Shown: piece after piece, positions 38,271-50,818 of the stretch
Layout of the letters: every line of letters begins with the position of its first letter
Numbering within the stretch: the first letter of the stretch is position 1
Assembly (NCBI GenBank): GCA_963810485.1
Contig: CAWENQ010000005.1
Location: 62,001-126,000, forward strand
DNA: 64,000 nt
Direction of reading: 5' to 3'
DNA from: DATKFM01 sp963810485
Lineage (GTDB): Bacteria; Pseudomonadota; Alphaproteobacteria; Dongiales; Dongiaceae
Notes under the pieces: generated by a model
Database searches by the model: none
What the model was told of the DNA's origin: nothing
Seen by the model: the letters and a program-made list of their open reading frames with translations, nothing else
Position numbers and translations under genes: made by a program

Positions 38271-38434
38271 CGAGAGAGAAGGGATGCGTGGGCGGCGGTC
38301 CGGGCAGTGACATGCCTGAGTACCAAAGCAAACGCATCTAACAAGCTTGCCGTTGCGAAAGCAGCGGCGAGTTGAACGCGTTTAAGTTTGGGATCCTCAG
38401 AAACCCGCTGGAGCGGATGACCGTTCCGGCGAAG

Positions 38435-39942
<1,508 letters not shown>

Positions 39943-40114
39943 CGAATGTTCGGCGGCTCACCGTCTGCATTCGGTTTTCTTACATCTGCAAAGCATGGCG
40001 CGGACCTGGTCCGCCGTCCTCGCATCCCTTCTCCGAAACCCTCAGGAACAATGGAGACCAAGGTCCAGGTCGTGGCTTGGCGTCTTGGTGCCGCCGGCCT
40101 GTTCGTTGCTCGTC

Positions 40115-40191
40115 GGGCTAGTAGCTCAGTTGGTTAGAGCGCGCGCTTGATAAGCGTGAGGTCGGAAGTTCAAGTCTTCCCTGGCCCACCA
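40115..40191 (+). tRNA. tRNA-Ile (GAT)
   Basis: 77 bases including encoded CCA. The acceptor arms GGGCTAG and CTGGCCC pair; the anticodon GAT is at 40149-40151. It lies in the 16S-23S spacer in the standard place. Confidence 0.96.
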
Positions 40192-40241
40192 TTTCAAAAG
40201 CCGGGATCGTGTATTGGCGCCTCTCGCCGATGGCTGATCCT

Positions 40242-40316
40242 GGGGCTGTAGCTCAGTTGGGAGAGCACCTGCTTTGCAAGCAGGAGGTCGTCGGTTCGAT
40301 CCCGTCAGCTCCACCA
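40242..40316 (+). tRNA. tRNA-Ala (TGC), one base short in the T-arm/acceptor junction
   Basis: 75 bases including CCA, with anticodon TGC in CCTGCTTTGCAAGCAGG. GGGGCTG should pair with CAGCTCC after a full five-base T stem, but CCCGTCAGCTCC supplies one base too few; CCCGTCCAGCTCC would be expected. The shortfall looks like a missing C, from mutation or sequencing error. Confidence 0.9.
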
Positions 40317-40460
40317 TCACCGTAACGGGCGATGGCGGGCGGCCGCGATAGGCGAGCGACAGCAACCGCGATCGCGCGGGCAGAGGGTTCGGAGTAGAGG
40401 TCAAAGTTTCAGAAGCAATGACCTGACGGCAGCAATGCCAGACGGTTTTCGTTTCTGCTC

Positions 40461-40479
40461 GATGTTTGACATTGTGGAT
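40461..40479 (+). promoter_or_regulatory. rRNA leader motif before 23S
   Basis: GATGTTTGACATTGTGGAT, a near-copy of the motif at 38252-38270 before the 16S gene. It probably belongs to the antitermination or processing signals of the spacer. Confidence 0.5.
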
Positions 40480-40667
40480 AGGTAATGTGGCTGACCGTGG
40501 GCTGGGTCTTTTCGTAATCCGCGGCCGGAGGTGCGCGCTCTCACGTGCATCGAAGGCGGCGGCGAATATGCCCATGGTCAGTTTGCGGACAAATGCTGAG
40601 ACATTGAAGCTTAGAGATTCAAGCTCGCGGGACTTTGTCTCTGTGCGCGACAGTTTCAAAGGCTTTA

Positions 40668-43408
<2,741 letters not shown>

Positions 43409-43510
43409 AAAGCTGACTGTCGCGCACAGGGACAAATTCCTGTGCGAAGCTTCAATGACGCATCCGTCCGCGTCACAACTTACTTCATCGGAGTTCTTTC
43501 GCGCTTCGAC

Positions 43511-43628
43511 GACCTGGTGGTCATAGCGAGGGGCCCGCACCCGATCCCATCCCGAACTCGGCCGTGAAAACCCTCTGCGCCAATGGTACTGCGTCTTAAG
43601 ACGTGGGAGAGTAGGTCGCCGCCAGGTC
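43511..43628 (+). rRNA. rrf: 5S ribosomal RNA
   Basis: About 118 bases. The terminal stem GACCTGGTGG pairs with CGCCAGGTC. CCCGATCCCATCCCGAACTC and GGGAGAGTAGGTCGCC are the conserved internal motifs. It follows the 23S gene by about 100 bases. Confidence 0.95.
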
Positions 43629-43786
43629 TTCCAAGCGCGGAAGATCTTTCGAAACCACATTACCTATCGCAATGCGCCGGCGTCGGCCTTCGATCCTCGA
43701 CACCATGGGCGGATATCTCAGATGGCGTCGACCTCGGCGAAGGGCGGCGCGTGAGATCGCTTTTGCTGGTGAGAATCTCGCAATGA

Positions 43787-43804
43787 CGCGGGGTGGAGCA
43801 GCCC
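43787..43804 (+). repeat. Partial copy of the tRNA-fMet 5' end
   Basis: CGCGGGGTGGAGCAGCCC is identical to the first 18 bases of tRNA-fMet (43869-43886), 82 bases upstream of it. It then departs into a hairpin, GCCGGCGTGAGCCGGC, so it is a fragment and not a second tRNA. Confidence 0.75.
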
Positions 43805-43868
43805 CGCCGGCGTGAGCCGGCAAGACCAGAGAATCAACCGGGCACTTGGTCCGGTACACTAGAGATAA

Positions 43869-43945
<77 letters not shown>

Positions 43946-43959
43946 TCTCAACTTGCGAA

Positions 43960-43995
43960 ACAAGCCCGTCCGATGAGGACGGGCTTGTTTTGTTT
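43960..43995 (+). terminator. Rho-independent terminator after tRNA-fMet (island-borne)
   Basis: ACAAGCCCGTCC, loop GATGA, GGACGGGCTTGT, then TTTGTTT: a perfect 12-bp stem with T-run. It now ends the rRNA operon. It lies inside the coding strand region of the recombinase C-terminus on the other strand. Confidence 0.85.
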
Positions 43996-44907
43996 CCTGC
44001 GACGCTGAGAACGCCAACGAGATCGCCGCGTAGCTCAATCTTCAGTTCGCCGCCTTCAGGCGTGAGGACAATCGCGTCAATCAACGAACGAAGAATGTCC
44101 GTAGCCTCGGCGCGTATTGCCTCGCCTTCGTTTATTGCCGCGTGCAGGTCGGCGACCTTTCCGCGATAGATCTCCGCCATGCGAGGGTGCAGCAATGGCG
44201 GCGGCGCCTCAGCTGCCGCCAGCCCGGCCGTGAGTTCGGTCTTACGGGTCTCCAAGCGCTCAATCTTCGCCTTGATTGACTTTGCCGGCACGCCGTCCAG
44301 CAGCGCCTGAACGAGCTTTCCTAGATCCCGGTCAATGCGCGCTACTTGGCTTCGATCTGCTTCAATCTGCGCACGCTCCTGGATGCGCAGCCGATTCACC
44401 TCTTTCGTGAACTCCTCGCAGAACAGCCAAAAGACTTCGGGATCCATAAGTTTGTTACGTAGGGCATCGAGCACGCGCGCTTCCAGGTGGTCACGGCGAA
44501 TGTTGAGGCGATTGTCACAAGTGCCTTTGTTGCGGGCCGCTGCGCAGCCGACCAGATCCCGCGAGATCATGGCGTAGCCGCCGCCGCAATCCCTAGCTAG
44601 CATCAGTTCGATGTCTGCCAAACCTCTCGAAGTGGACACTAGCAAGTTGGCTGACACTGCATCCTACCGGTACTTCCAATTCCTAGCTTAGGGCCGTGTA
44701 TCCCTAGTCGATCAAGCATCGCAGCCTCTTCGGACGCAGTATCGGAGGTCCTGCATCGCGCCATTAGTTTTTGAAATCAACCCATTTTGCGCACGACTAC
44801 ACTCAATTAATTAGAGCTCGTTCAAGCACTTGGATGCAATCACTAGTCCTTAACAGCATTGCAGTAAGATGAGTTGGGTTTGCCACGATCTTGGATGGTC
44901 ATTAGCG

Positions 44908-45420
44908 ATGTCTGACTTCCGCAGAACACTTACCGATCCTGGTCTGGTCCGCTTCTACGATTATTGGGCGGATCTCCTTCACGGGCGCGCGATGCCGGCA
45001 CGCAAGGATATCGATCCTTTAGCGATGCCGCGCGGCTATCTGCCTAACATCATGCTGGTGGATGTCCAGCATAGCTCACGGAGCTTTCGCTATCGCCTTG
45101 TAGGAACGAATGTTGTCAACGCGACCGGCGAGGACCGAACCGGTAAATCGTTTGAAGAGGTCAGGTTCTTTCGGGAGCATCCGGTAGTGCTCGATCAATA
45201 CGAAATGGTTGTCGCAACTCATCAGCCAATTCATTCGCTGGAGCCGTTCACAAACTTCCTGGCCGGGACGACCTATGATGTCGAGTGTCTAATGCTACCG
45301 TTGTCCAATGACGGGCAGTCAGTGACTACCGTGCTAGTGTTGTTCCAGTTCAACACGGGGCCCTATGCAGGCCGATTGCCCAGCGAAATTACTAAGAGAG
45401 CTGCTTCGGTCTACTTCTAG
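44908..45420 (+). CDS. PAS_5 domain-containing protein
   Basis: A 170-residue protein. LVRFYDYWADLLHGRAMPAR, KDIDPLAMPRGYLPNIMLVD and FRYRLVGTNVVNATGEDRTG followed by KSFEEV are the conserved PAS_5 (PF07310) motifs frequent in Rhodospirillales and Rhizobiales. No output domain follows, so it may sense a small ligand and act through partners. The ATG at 44908 was chosen as the family's normal start; the frame is open from 44869. Its stop overlaps the end of the membrane-protein gene on the other strand. The 250 bases upstream hold no gene. Confidence 0.82.
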   Translation: MSDFRRTLTDPGLVRFYDYWADLLHGRAMPARKDIDPLAMPRGYLPNIMLVDVQHSSRSFRYRLVGTNVVNATGEDRTGKSFEEVRFFREHPVVLDQYEMVVATHQPIHSLEPFTNFLAGTTYDVECLMLPLSNDGQSVTTVLVLFQFNTGPYAGRLPSEITKRAASVYF

Positions 45421-45932
45421 CGCTGTTTTGATTTGGCTTCGCGCTGGACCTTGTGTTCCTCGGTGATGGCTTGCTGGCTTGCCTCTGATGACCGGCTAAG
45501 CCACTGAAACACTCCGAGCCCGACGAGCGCCAGAACAGACGTTGCCAGCAAGAGCACAGGATACAACAGCAGCTGCATTCGGTCGGTGCCGACTTGGAAA
45601 ACGGCAACCAGACCTTCCAGGCTCGTTGCAATCACAATAATAGTCATGAACTTGGTCAGCGATTGGCGCACCTCCCGCGAGGAACGCAGTTCGCGGCTGC
45701 GCATCACCTCTTCCTCGATGAGGTATTTCGCCACGTCGAAAACAGCTACGCCAATCACGATTAGCCCCACACCGCGCAGTCCCTCTGAGATCAAGGCAGG
45801 CTCGCCTGATCCAATAGTGCGAAGCATTGCCCACGCGGCGCCGAAGATCAGCACCAGGGAAAGGACCGCAAGAATCGCAGCGGCAACGATGTATAGCGCC
45901 TTTGCGATGTACCCGATCAGATCTGCAGTCAT
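45417..45932 (-). CDS. Conserved membrane protein of unknown function
   Basis: A 171-residue protein with about four transmembrane helices (ALYIVAAAILAVLSLVLIFG; GLRGVGLIVIGVAVFDVAKY; FMTIIVIATSLEGLVAVFQV; LLYPVLLLATSVLALVGLGV) and a charged loop with EEEVMRSRELRSSREVRQSL. The Lys/Arg-rich C-terminus is cytoplasmic. The ATG at 45932 begins just before the first helix; the frame is open to 45968. I do not recognise a named domain, although the pattern is familiar in rhizobial genomes. Confidence 0.65.
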   Translation of the reverse strand: MTADLIGYIAKALYIVAAAILAVLSLVLIFGAAWAMLRTIGSGEPALISEGLRGVGLIVIGVAVFDVAKYLIEEEVMRSRELRSSREVRQSLTKFMTIIVIATSLEGLVAVFQVGTDRMQLLLYPVLLLATSVLALVGLGVFQWLSRSSEASQQAITEEHKVQREAKSKQR

Positions 45933-46207
45933 GCCAGCCTCAACCCGAAGCAGGATTTCAAGTTCCACAGCAACATGCGTGCCGAGCGTGCGCTGTGGCT
46001 GACCGAATGGGCAAGGCGCTGGGGGCTGCGCGTGATTCGCGGCGAAATCTGACTGGCGTAAGATATGCTGCGGGCCGGGGGCTTTGGCTGCCGGCCATCT
46101 GTCGCACGCGACGACTCAGCGCTATACTAACATGAAATTCACGCCGGCTCTTGGATATACGATAGAGAGCATCCAATTGCGCGAAGAACATAGTGTGAGG
46201 AGGTCAT

Positions 46208-46606
46208 ATGACTAGAAAGCTAGATTGGAAGTGGATTCTGATTGGTATCGTGATCATGGTTGTATTGAACTTTGTGGCGGGGCTGATCCTGGCAATGACT
46301 TTAGGTTCGCAAATTCAATCGGCTACAACCCCCGCCGAGATCACGCTAACTGGCGGCCAGGTCGTGCTAGTGGCCGTGCTGAACTTCCTGGCATTTGCCA
46401 TTGGCGGCTATATCGTCGGCTGGAAATCCGTCGGGCGGACAATTCTTGAGCCGGGTATTTCTGCCGCGGTCGCCGTGATTATCGGTCTACTCATATCTGG
46501 CAACGTGACGGTTCTGAACATAATTGCCGGGGCGCTCGTGCCATTTATAGCCGGCGTTCTTGGTGGCTGGCTCGGTGAACGACAGCAAGGCACAGCCAGA
46601 ATCTGA
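46208..46606 (+). CDS. Small membrane protein (YrzE/TIGR04086-like), function unknown
   Basis: A 132-residue protein with four predicted transmembrane helices (WILIGIVIMVVLNFVAGLIL; VVLVAVLNFLAFAIGGYIVG; AVAVIIGLLISGNVTVLNII; LVPFIAGVLGGWLGE). The ATG has a strong Shine-Dalgarno (GAGGAGGTCAT) directly upstream. The Gly-rich helices recall small stress-associated membrane proteins, but no family is certain. Confidence 0.65.
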   Translation: MTRKLDWKWILIGIVIMVVLNFVAGLILAMTLGSQIQSATTPAEITLTGGQVVLVAVLNFLAFAIGGYIVGWKSVGRTILEPGISAAVAVIIGLLISGNVTVLNIIAGALVPFIAGVLGGWLGERQQGTARI

Positions 46607-46621
46607 CAATGCTTCGTTGGC

Positions 46622-47106
46622 GCTAGGGGCGACCGGGCCCTGCAAGCGCACCTGGAGAAAAGGACGCGAGGCATTCCTGTTGTCATTCCCGGCCCTGCAG
46701 CTCTGCGGGCACTGCGGGCGTTGGGTGTGCGCCGTCTCGCCCTTATCGATCCGCCGTGGTTCTCGGCCGAATTGAATCGGATGGGCGCTGACTATTTCCG
46801 CACACAACAGATCGAGGTCGTCTATAGTGCTCCAGCTACGGGACTTCCAAGCGTCAGCATGACCAGGATCCCGGGCGGCTCTACGATTGGGTTCGCGCGG
46901 AAGTGCCTACGAACGCAGAGGCCGTACTGACCGGGGGCAACGGCTTCCGGGCAGTGGGCGCGATCGAGGCTCTGGAGAAGGCCTTGGGCCGGCCCGTGCT
47001 TACCGCCAATCAGGTTACATTCTGGAATGCACTGCGCGCCACCGGCGGGCTGCAACCGGTAACCCACTACGGACGGATCTTCGCTGAGCCAATGCCGGCG
47101 GACTAA
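46622..47106 (+). pseudogene. Asp/Glu racemase-superfamily (maleate isomerase/arylmalonate decarboxylase-like) fragment
   Basis: The first frame reads IPVVIPGPAALRALRALGVR, RLALIDPPWFSAELNRMGAD. After a one-base deletion near 46849 the second frame reads GRLYDWVRAEVPTNAEAVLT, then GGNGFRAVGAIEALEKALGR and PVLTANQVTFWNALRATGG. This is the C-terminal half of a maleate cis-trans isomerase/arylmalonate decarboxylase-type protein. The N-terminal half is absent, and the position of the second active-site Cys is Gly in GGNGFR. It is a broken gene remnant. Confidence 0.75.
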
Positions 47107-47281
47107 GTCGACTTTTCCGACGAATGGCGACCTTGGGTCAAAGCGCTCGCTGAGGCGGCGATAGCGTGAAGGTGTGGCGGCTGCATCGGAACGCTTAGAA
47201 TCCACCGGCATTTACTAGTGAGGAAGGTTGCAGACCGCTTGCAATAGGCGGTCCGTCCTATCACGCAATCTTCCTGAACTT

Positions 47282-47313
47282 AGCCCCGCGATTCCCCCTG
47301 CGGGGCTCTTTTT
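47282..47313 (+). terminator. Rho-independent terminator
   Basis: AGCCCCGC, loop, GCGGGGCT, then CTTTTT. It stands alone in the 480-base gap between the racemase remnant and sodC. The gap also has the inverted repeat GTTCCTTGGGAAGGAAC near 47410 and a hairpin around 47532-47560, but no gene. Confidence 0.7.
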
Positions 47314-47588
47314 AATGCGAATTCTCCGGGACCTTAGAATCGCTTTGAACGCATGGATTGTGTCAGAAATTTGCCGATGGCATGCAACTTTTCGGGCGCC
47401 TCTGAGTTAGTTCCTTGGGAAGGAACCGACTGAACCCGATTTCTCCCTTGGCACGGCTGCGGTTCGGGAGGCTCTTTCTCGTTGCATTAGTTTATTTGTA
47501 AGGCATTTCCTCTATTGATGTAGCGATCGAACCCCCGGCGCTCCAAGCGCCGAGGGTTTATCTTACCTCACCGTAATATCTTAAGGGC

Positions 47589-48119
47589 TCACGTTCCTTG
47601 CTGGATGACGCCGCACGCAACTCGGCCGCCCGCATTACCGGCCGGATCACTCTTGTAGTCGTCCACTCCCGCATGGATCACAATTGAAGTGCCGGTTGGG
47701 CTGAAGACTGAGTTCGGCTTGTCGTTCTGGAGCGTGATCGTAGGATTCAGGATCTCGATACTTGCCTCACCGCTTTCCAGAACATGTAGATTCGGCATGT
47801 CGCCGGCATGATGACCTTGCGGTACGAGTAAGCCGTGCTTCTTGGTCGCTGGATTGAAATGGCCGCCAGCAGATTCGAAAGGCGGCTCGCACTTGCCGAT
47901 AGCGTGGATATGGACGGCGTGACCGCCAGGCGTCAGACCCTTCACCATCAATTTCAAGAGCACGCCAGTTGGCGCCTCGATCAGCTCGACTGTGCCGACG
48001 TCCCGTCCGTGAGCGTCCTTAAGCGCTGCATGGGCGTTTTGGGCGGCCGCCGGAAGTTGTAGCGCCGTCATAAGCACGAATAGGCACACCGCTGCAGCCA
48101 CGCTAATGCGTAGTCTCAT
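47589..48119 (-). CDS. sodC: Superoxide dismutase [Cu-Zn]
   Basis: A 176-residue periplasmic enzyme with signal peptide (SVAAAVCLFVLMTALQLPAA). GGHAVHIHAIGKCEPPFESA carries the first Cu ligands, GGHFNPATKKHG the bridging and Zn ligands, HHAGDMPNLHV a Zn His/Asp, and SIVIHAGVDDYKSDPAGNAG plus GRVACGVI the last Cu His and the disulfide Cys. It dismutates superoxide outside the cytoplasm. Shine-Dalgarno AGGAAG precedes the ATG. It is part of the oxidative and general stress content of the island. Confidence 0.95.
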   Translation of the reverse strand: MRLRISVAAAVCLFVLMTALQLPAAAQNAHAALKDAHGRDVGTVELIEAPTGVLLKLMVKGLTPGGHAVHIHAIGKCEPPFESAGGHFNPATKKHGLLVPQGHHAGDMPNLHVLESGEASIEILNPTITLQNDKPNSVFSPTGTSIVIHAGVDDYKSDPAGNAGGRVACGVIQQGT

Positions 48120-48150
48120 AACAAATCTTCCTGTCTGACAAGTACGCTAT

Positions 48151-48378
48151 CTAGCCGGGATGCCGCTCGGGATCGTGTCCGTAGGTCCACTCGGTTTGGA
48201 TAACGTGGTTCATCTTCTTGACGACAAGCTGGCTGTTGCCACGCCGCTTTGCCAGCTCCCGGCCGCGGTCAATTGCCTGCTTTTTGGTGGGGAATGCCCC
48301 GACAGGCTTGTCAGCGCCTTCCGGAAAAATGCACCATTTCCCATCCGCATGGTCGATAAAGTAGCGTTGTCGCTCCAT
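48151..48378 (-). CDS. DUF2188 domain-containing protein
   Basis: A 75-residue protein. QRYFIDHADGKWCIFPEGAD and AFPTKKQAIDRGRELAKRRG and SQLVVKKMN match DUF2188, a short fold found with stress-related genes. Shine-Dalgarno TAGGAGG precedes the ATG, and a GGAAC-N16-CGTT element lies just upstream (48406-48430), so control by the general stress sigma factor EcfG is likely. Confidence 0.85.
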   Translation of the reverse strand: MERQRYFIDHADGKWCIFPEGADKPVGAFPTKKQAIDRGRELAKRRGNSQLVVKKMNHVIQTEWTYGHDPERHPG

Positions 48379-48405
48379 GGCTTCCTCCTAAACACATTAA
48401 AATCC

Positions 48406-48430
48406 AACGACCCCATGGAGTTATTGTTCC
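48406..48430 (-). promoter_or_regulatory. EcfG-type (general stress response) promoter for DUF2188 gene
   Basis: On the minus strand GGAAC, 16 bases, CGTT: a full match to the alphaproteobacterial EcfG consensus GGAAC-N16/17-CGTT. The -10 element is 28 bases from the start codon. Confidence 0.7.
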
Positions 48431-48440
48431 CTAAGGCTCG

Positions 48441-49415
48441 TTAGCGGATTTGATCCATGGTGCATTGCGCGGGACGTTTGTCGTCTCGCCAGCGGATTAA
48501 GCGGGCGCCGTGCCGAAAGTGCTTATTCTCAATATGATCCGCAATCGCTTCGACAACTAGCTTCGGACGTAAGGGCACGACCTTACGTTGCCTATCCGAC
48601 CAGCGGCTTTTGCCGCCTGGCGCTCGGCCGGTAAAGCCCTTGCCTCCGACAAGGGGGCTTAGCAGTTCCTGAATTTGGCCGCTCTTGTCGTCAACTCCTG
48701 CCCGGCCGAGATAATTCAGCCGGCCTTGGCGGTCATACAATCCGAGAAGGAGATATTCGACATGGCTGCCACCTCGAACCGGGTAGTAGCCACCCACGAC
48801 GCAATCGACGGTCTTCCACAGTTTGTATTTCTGCATCGCTCGTTCGCCCGGTTGGTACGGCAGATCCAATTGTTTTGCCACAATCCCATCCAATCCGTGG
48901 CCGGCATCTCGCAGCCATTTCAATGCCTGCGTTCGAGAACGAGTCGCCCGAGACTTTATCAGCCCGGAAGTCTTCGGAATCTTCCTGAAGAATGAGTCGA
49001 GCTCTTCCCGGCGATGTTCAAATGGCTCACCTAAAAGAACGCGTCCGTTGCGGTTCTTCAGCAGGTCGAATGCCACGTATGTCGCTGGAAACTGCCGCGC
49101 GAGCTGTCTCACCCGGCTCTCCGCCGGATGCAGACGGAGTTGGAGCGTATTGAAAGGTTCGCCCCGGATGATGATCTCGCCGTCAAACACAAACCGAGAC
49201 GAGGGAACCGCTTTGAGTGCGGTGACCAACTCTGGAAAGTATCGATCTAGCGGCTTCTGATTGCGGGATTGCAGTTTGACCTGTGGCCCATCTCGGAACG
49301 CGAGACATCTGAACCCATCCCATTTGGGTTCGAACAACCAGTCCTGCCCCGTAGGCAGAGAATCAACGGGAGAGGCCTCCATCGGTTTGATCGAGGTCGA
49401 AATCCTTCGCGCCAT
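48441..49415 (-). CDS. ATP-dependent DNA ligase (LigC-type)
   Basis: A 324-residue ligase. EPKWDGFRCLAFRDG is motif I with the lysine that is adenylated; FDGEIII is motif III; GLDGIVAKQLD is motif IV, and YKLWKTVDCVVGGYYPV motif V. A short OB-fold domain follows, with RPKLVVEAIADHIENKHFRH. There is no polymerase or phosphoesterase domain, unlike LigD, and no Ku gene is nearby, so it is a stand-alone LigC. Such ligases act in repair of nicks or breaks, often under stress. A likely role in stationary-phase repair fits its DUF2188, GlsB and DUF421 neighbours. Confidence 0.88.
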   Translation of the reverse strand: MARRISTSIKPMEASPVDSLPTGQDWLFEPKWDGFRCLAFRDGPQVKLQSRNQKPLDRYFPELVTALKAVPSSRFVFDGEIIIRGEPFNTLQLRLHPAESRVRQLARQFPATYVAFDLLKNRNGRVLLGEPFEHRREELDSFFRKIPKTSGLIKSRATRSRTQALKWLRDAGHGLDGIVAKQLDLPYQPGERAMQKYKLWKTVDCVVGGYYPVRGGSHVEYLLLGLYDRQGRLNYLGRAGVDDKSGQIQELLSPLVGGKGFTGRAPGGKSRWSDRQRKVVPLRPKLVVEAIADHIENKHFRHGARLIRWRDDKRPAQCTMDQIR

Positions 49416-49497
49416 TGCATATCAACACGCAACAGCGCCAAAGGTTCGATTCCGGAAGTGGGACCGTAGCGACGTTGCAAAAGGACCGCCTGGCGGC

Positions 49498-49770
49498 TTA
49501 TCTAACCCTTCCCCGGCGAATGAGATTTACAATTGCCAACAGAATGATTGCGCCAAGCAAGGACACCAGCAGCGCGGCGATACTGAAATCGTTCTGATTG
49601 ATCGTTGCAATGCCAAGAAGGGGCGAGATGAGGAAACCCCCGAGCATCGCCCCAATGATGCCGACAATAATGTTCAGGAAGATCCCTTGCTGAGCGTCGG
49701 TCCGCATAATCTTGCTAGCGATCCAGCCGATGATGCCTCCGAGAATTAGCCAAACAATAAAATTTATCAT
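49498..49770 (-). CDS. GlsB/YeaQ/YmgE family stress response membrane protein
   Basis: A 90-residue protein with three transmembrane helices. FIVWLILGGIIGWIASKIMR, IVGIIGAMLGGFLISPLLGI and ALLVSLLGAIILLAIVNLIR are the family signature (transglycosylase-associated). It is linked to envelope stress in other bacteria; the mechanism is unknown. Shine-Dalgarno AAGGGAG precedes the ATG. Confidence 0.9.
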   Translation of the reverse strand: MINFIVWLILGGIIGWIASKIMRTDAQQGIFLNIIVGIIGAMLGGFLISPLLGIATINQNDFSIAALLVSLLGAIILLAIVNLIRRGRVR

Positions 49771-49985
49771 TACGGACTCCCTTTGTTCGGATTCAAATGC
49801 GCCAGATTGGCAGCAGTGGCATTCTGCAACTAGCCGCCGAGTACTCCGGGTAACAAACAGACATCCAGTTGTTGAAGGTGAACTACTCTCTGATTGACCT
49901 CAAGCATGTCCCTAGGGAACATCAAACCAGCAAGTGATTCACAAATCTGCATCCGAGTCTATGTCAGAATTACTGGAGGCAATAG

Positions 49986-50447
49986 ATGTTCGAGCTCAAC
50001 TTTCCCTGGTGGGAACTTCTGTTACGGGCGGTTCTCGTGTACTTCATGGTGGTCCTACTGCTGCGCTTTGCCGGTAAACGCCAGGTCGGACAGCTCACCC
50101 CATTCGACTTGACCCTTCTCCTGCTTATCAGCGAAGGCGCTTCAAACGCTATTAGAGCCGACGAGAATTCAATTACAGGCGGAGCTATCGTGATTGCTGG
50201 AATGTTGGCGGCAAACTCGCTCGTGGGCCGGCTTGGCGTCTTTTCAAAGCGTTTTGAACTTATGATCGAGGGAAAGCCCCAGCTTCTGATTCGTGATGGG
50301 GTTGTTGATTATCAGGCGATGCGAAGAGAATCCATAACCAGGAGTGAGCTACTAATCGCACTTCGTGCGAAGGATTGCTTCTCGCCGCATCAAGCCGCAT
50401 ACGCGGTCTTGGAGACAGACGGAACAATCTCTGTTTGCAAAAAATAG
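49986..50447 (+). CDS. DUF421 (YetF-like) membrane protein
   Basis: A 153-residue protein. Three helices at the N-terminus include LLLRAVLVYFMVVLLLRFAG; KRQVGQLTPFDLTLLLLISE is the DUF421 motif. The soluble C-terminal part has GKPQLLIRDGVVDYQAMRRE and AAYAVLETDGTISVCKK. Shine-Dalgarno GGAGG precedes the ATG. YetF-type proteins are often regulated with general stress genes; their function is unknown. Confidence 0.9.
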   Translation: MFELNFPWWELLLRAVLVYFMVVLLLRFAGKRQVGQLTPFDLTLLLLISEGASNAIRADENSITGGAIVIAGMLAANSLVGRLGVFSKRFELMIEGKPQLLIRDGVVDYQAMRRESITRSELLIALRAKDCFSPHQAAYAVLETDGTISVCKK

Positions 50448-50470
50448 GAAATGCTCATCGACACCGGGAT

Positions 50471-50818
50471 TTATACTGTTGACCATTCTGAGACCGCGCA
50501 TAGTGAAACAGCCTCGAGGGCGATGGCCCACAAGGAAAGGCATGAAAGAATGAATGCCATCTGAGCTATCGCTTGAGGCGATTCTTTGCCAATTACAGTC
50601 TGCCGCCGTCTGAGGAGCAACAAAATGGCGGCGATGGCAGCGGTCATCGATAGAGTGGCACCCCAAACCAGGTTAAGGCTCGTCAGATGATCAAGCCCGA
50701 ACTCGCCGCCAAATCCAATGACACCATAAACAAAGCCAAAATGCAGAAACCAAAGGAACGGCCCACCAGCCAACAGCAGAATCAGCCCTACGAACCTGGA
50801 CGTCCAAGGTTCAGTCAT
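50471..50818 (-). CDS. Small membrane protein at the end of the caa3 oxidase operon
   Basis: A 115-residue protein with three transmembrane helices (LILLLAGGPFLWFLHFGFVY; LNLVWGATLSMTAAIAAILL; AFILSCLSLWAIALEAVSLC). Its start overlaps the stop of the CoxIII-like segment by four bases (ATGA), so it is translationally coupled. It is probably a small oxidase-associated subunit; no named family is certain. Confidence 0.65.
   Translation of the reverse strand: MTEPWTSRFVGLILLLAGGPFLWFLHFGFVYGVIGFGGEFGLDHLTSLNLVWGATLSMTAAIAAILLLLRRRQTVIGKESPQAIAQMAFILSCLSLWAIALEAVSLCAVSEWSTV

Noticed and set aside
48441..49415. A complete NHEJ system with LigD
   Set aside because: The ligase lacks polymerase and phosphoesterase domains and no Ku gene is present in the window.
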